In this document: positions 63,670 through 64,000 of the stretch, piece after piece
Position numbering within the stretch: position 1 is the stretch's first letter
Layout: every line of letters starts with the position of its first letter
From: Eukaryota sp. TZLM1-RC
Lineage: Eukaryota; Metamonada: BaSk clade
Direction of reading: 5' to 3'
NCBI GenBank assembly: GCA_040285825.1
Contig: JAUPSS010000008.1
Coordinates: 310,001-374,000 of the forward strand
DNA length: 64,000 nucleotides
The notes under the pieces: model-generated
Databases searched by the model: none
What the model was told of the DNA's origin: nothing
What the model saw: the letters and a program-made list of their open reading frames with translations, nothing else
Position numbers and translations under genes: made by a program

Positions 63670-64000
63670 AACAAAGGGTCAAAACAATGATTTGGAAAAA
63701 TTTTTGATCCACATTTACAAATCAAATCAAGTGAGGCGTTATCGGGCCAAATGAAACATCAAAGGCGCATTGTACAAAAAATTGTGGTATCATCTAGAAG
63801 AAGACCATAAATTTGAGGAATTTGAGAAATTAAACAAGAAGAAGAACTGATTTAGCCATCTAACAGAAATTTTCCGAAAACGGGATTATTTTTTGGGCCG
63901 AGCCAAGACGAACATTAAAATCCAAGGTTTCAAAAATTATTGCTAATTTTTTTATTCATTTAACAAGGAATATGAAAACATAAAATACACAACTAAAACT
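63670..64000 (-). mobile_element. LINE family B copy B7, segment 1 (cut by window edge)
   Basis: Encodes a degraded FETLDFNVRLGSAQK and the CCHC start ICKCGSKIFPN, continuing beyond the window. It is the host of A4. Confidence 0.8.

Noticed and set aside
1-64000. tRNA, rRNA or CRISPR arrays
   Set aside because: No box-B-like GGTTCGANTCC in a cloverleaf context, no rRNA core motifs and no regularly spaced short repeats were seen.

Overview
This window is AT-rich nuclear DNA from a unicellular eukaryote that very probably has cilia or flagella. Host genes encode a CLASP-type TOG protein, SMC6, APC8/CDC23, a CEP131/AZI1-like centriolar-satellite protein, an ARL6/BBS3-like GTPase, ribosomal protein eL8, a SET-MYND protein, an SMP-domain protein, a DNAL4-like dynein light chain, a SPO11/TopoVI-A protein and a WDR18/Ipi3-like WD40 protein. 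CEP131, ARL6 and DNAL4 point to a ciliated cell. The standard stop codons are used. Most genes have no introns. The introns that can be proven by protein homology are tiny (26 and 29 nt, GTATG..CAG), apart from one of 98 nt in eL8. Host genes lie very close together, often 60-110 bp apart. The lineage cannot be named from the sequence alone.

Layout. 1-7.5 kb: CLASP (partial), a leucine-rich-repeat protein and SMC6. 7.8-13.4 kb: a mobile-element belt with a decayed Fanzor (TnpB-like) gene, an LTR-gag-LTR retrotransposon with target-site duplication, an integrase relic and a fragment of an unknown two-copy element (element E). 14-17.5 kb: APC8 and CEP131, convergent. 17.6-31.2 kb: a second Fanzor relic split by retroelements, a hAT relic, a full-length R2-like LINE (A1) and nested LINE copies. 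31.4 kb: ARL6. 32.5-43.3 kb: a stack of nested LINEs. 43.5-46 kb: eL8 and SMYD, divergent with a very short shared promoter. 46-48.7 kb: LINE relics. 48.8 kb: SMP protein. 49.7-54.6 kb: a near-intact LINE (B4), hAT relics and a kinase fragment. 55.4-57 kb: DNAL4 and SPO11/TOP6A, convergent. 57-59.3 kb: a third Fanzor relic and element E with a 2A-like motif. 60-61.2 kb: WDR18/Ipi3. 61.3-64 kb: a fourth Fanzor relic and nested LINEs.

The dominant mobile DNA is one lineage of LINE-like elements with a single ORF: N-terminal zinc knuckles, reverse transcriptase with YMDD, a C-terminal CCHC motif and a restriction-like endonuclease (RLE). There are at least two well-populated families. Family A ends precisely in ..CAATAAATA with no poly(A). 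Family B ends in a short poly(A) run. Because copies inserted into one another, target-site duplications of 10-13 bp and the order of insertion can be read directly.

The most unusual signal is four independent Fanzor-derived remnants in 64 kb, the eukaryotic relatives of TnpB RNA-guided nucleases. They were found from the RuvC-II (E-x-x-TS), zinc-finger and RuvC-III (RD) signatures on the minus strand. Each lies directly upstream of, and on the same strand as, a host gene start (SMC6, CEP131, SPO11, WDR18). All four are damaged or truncated, but the arrangement looks non-random.
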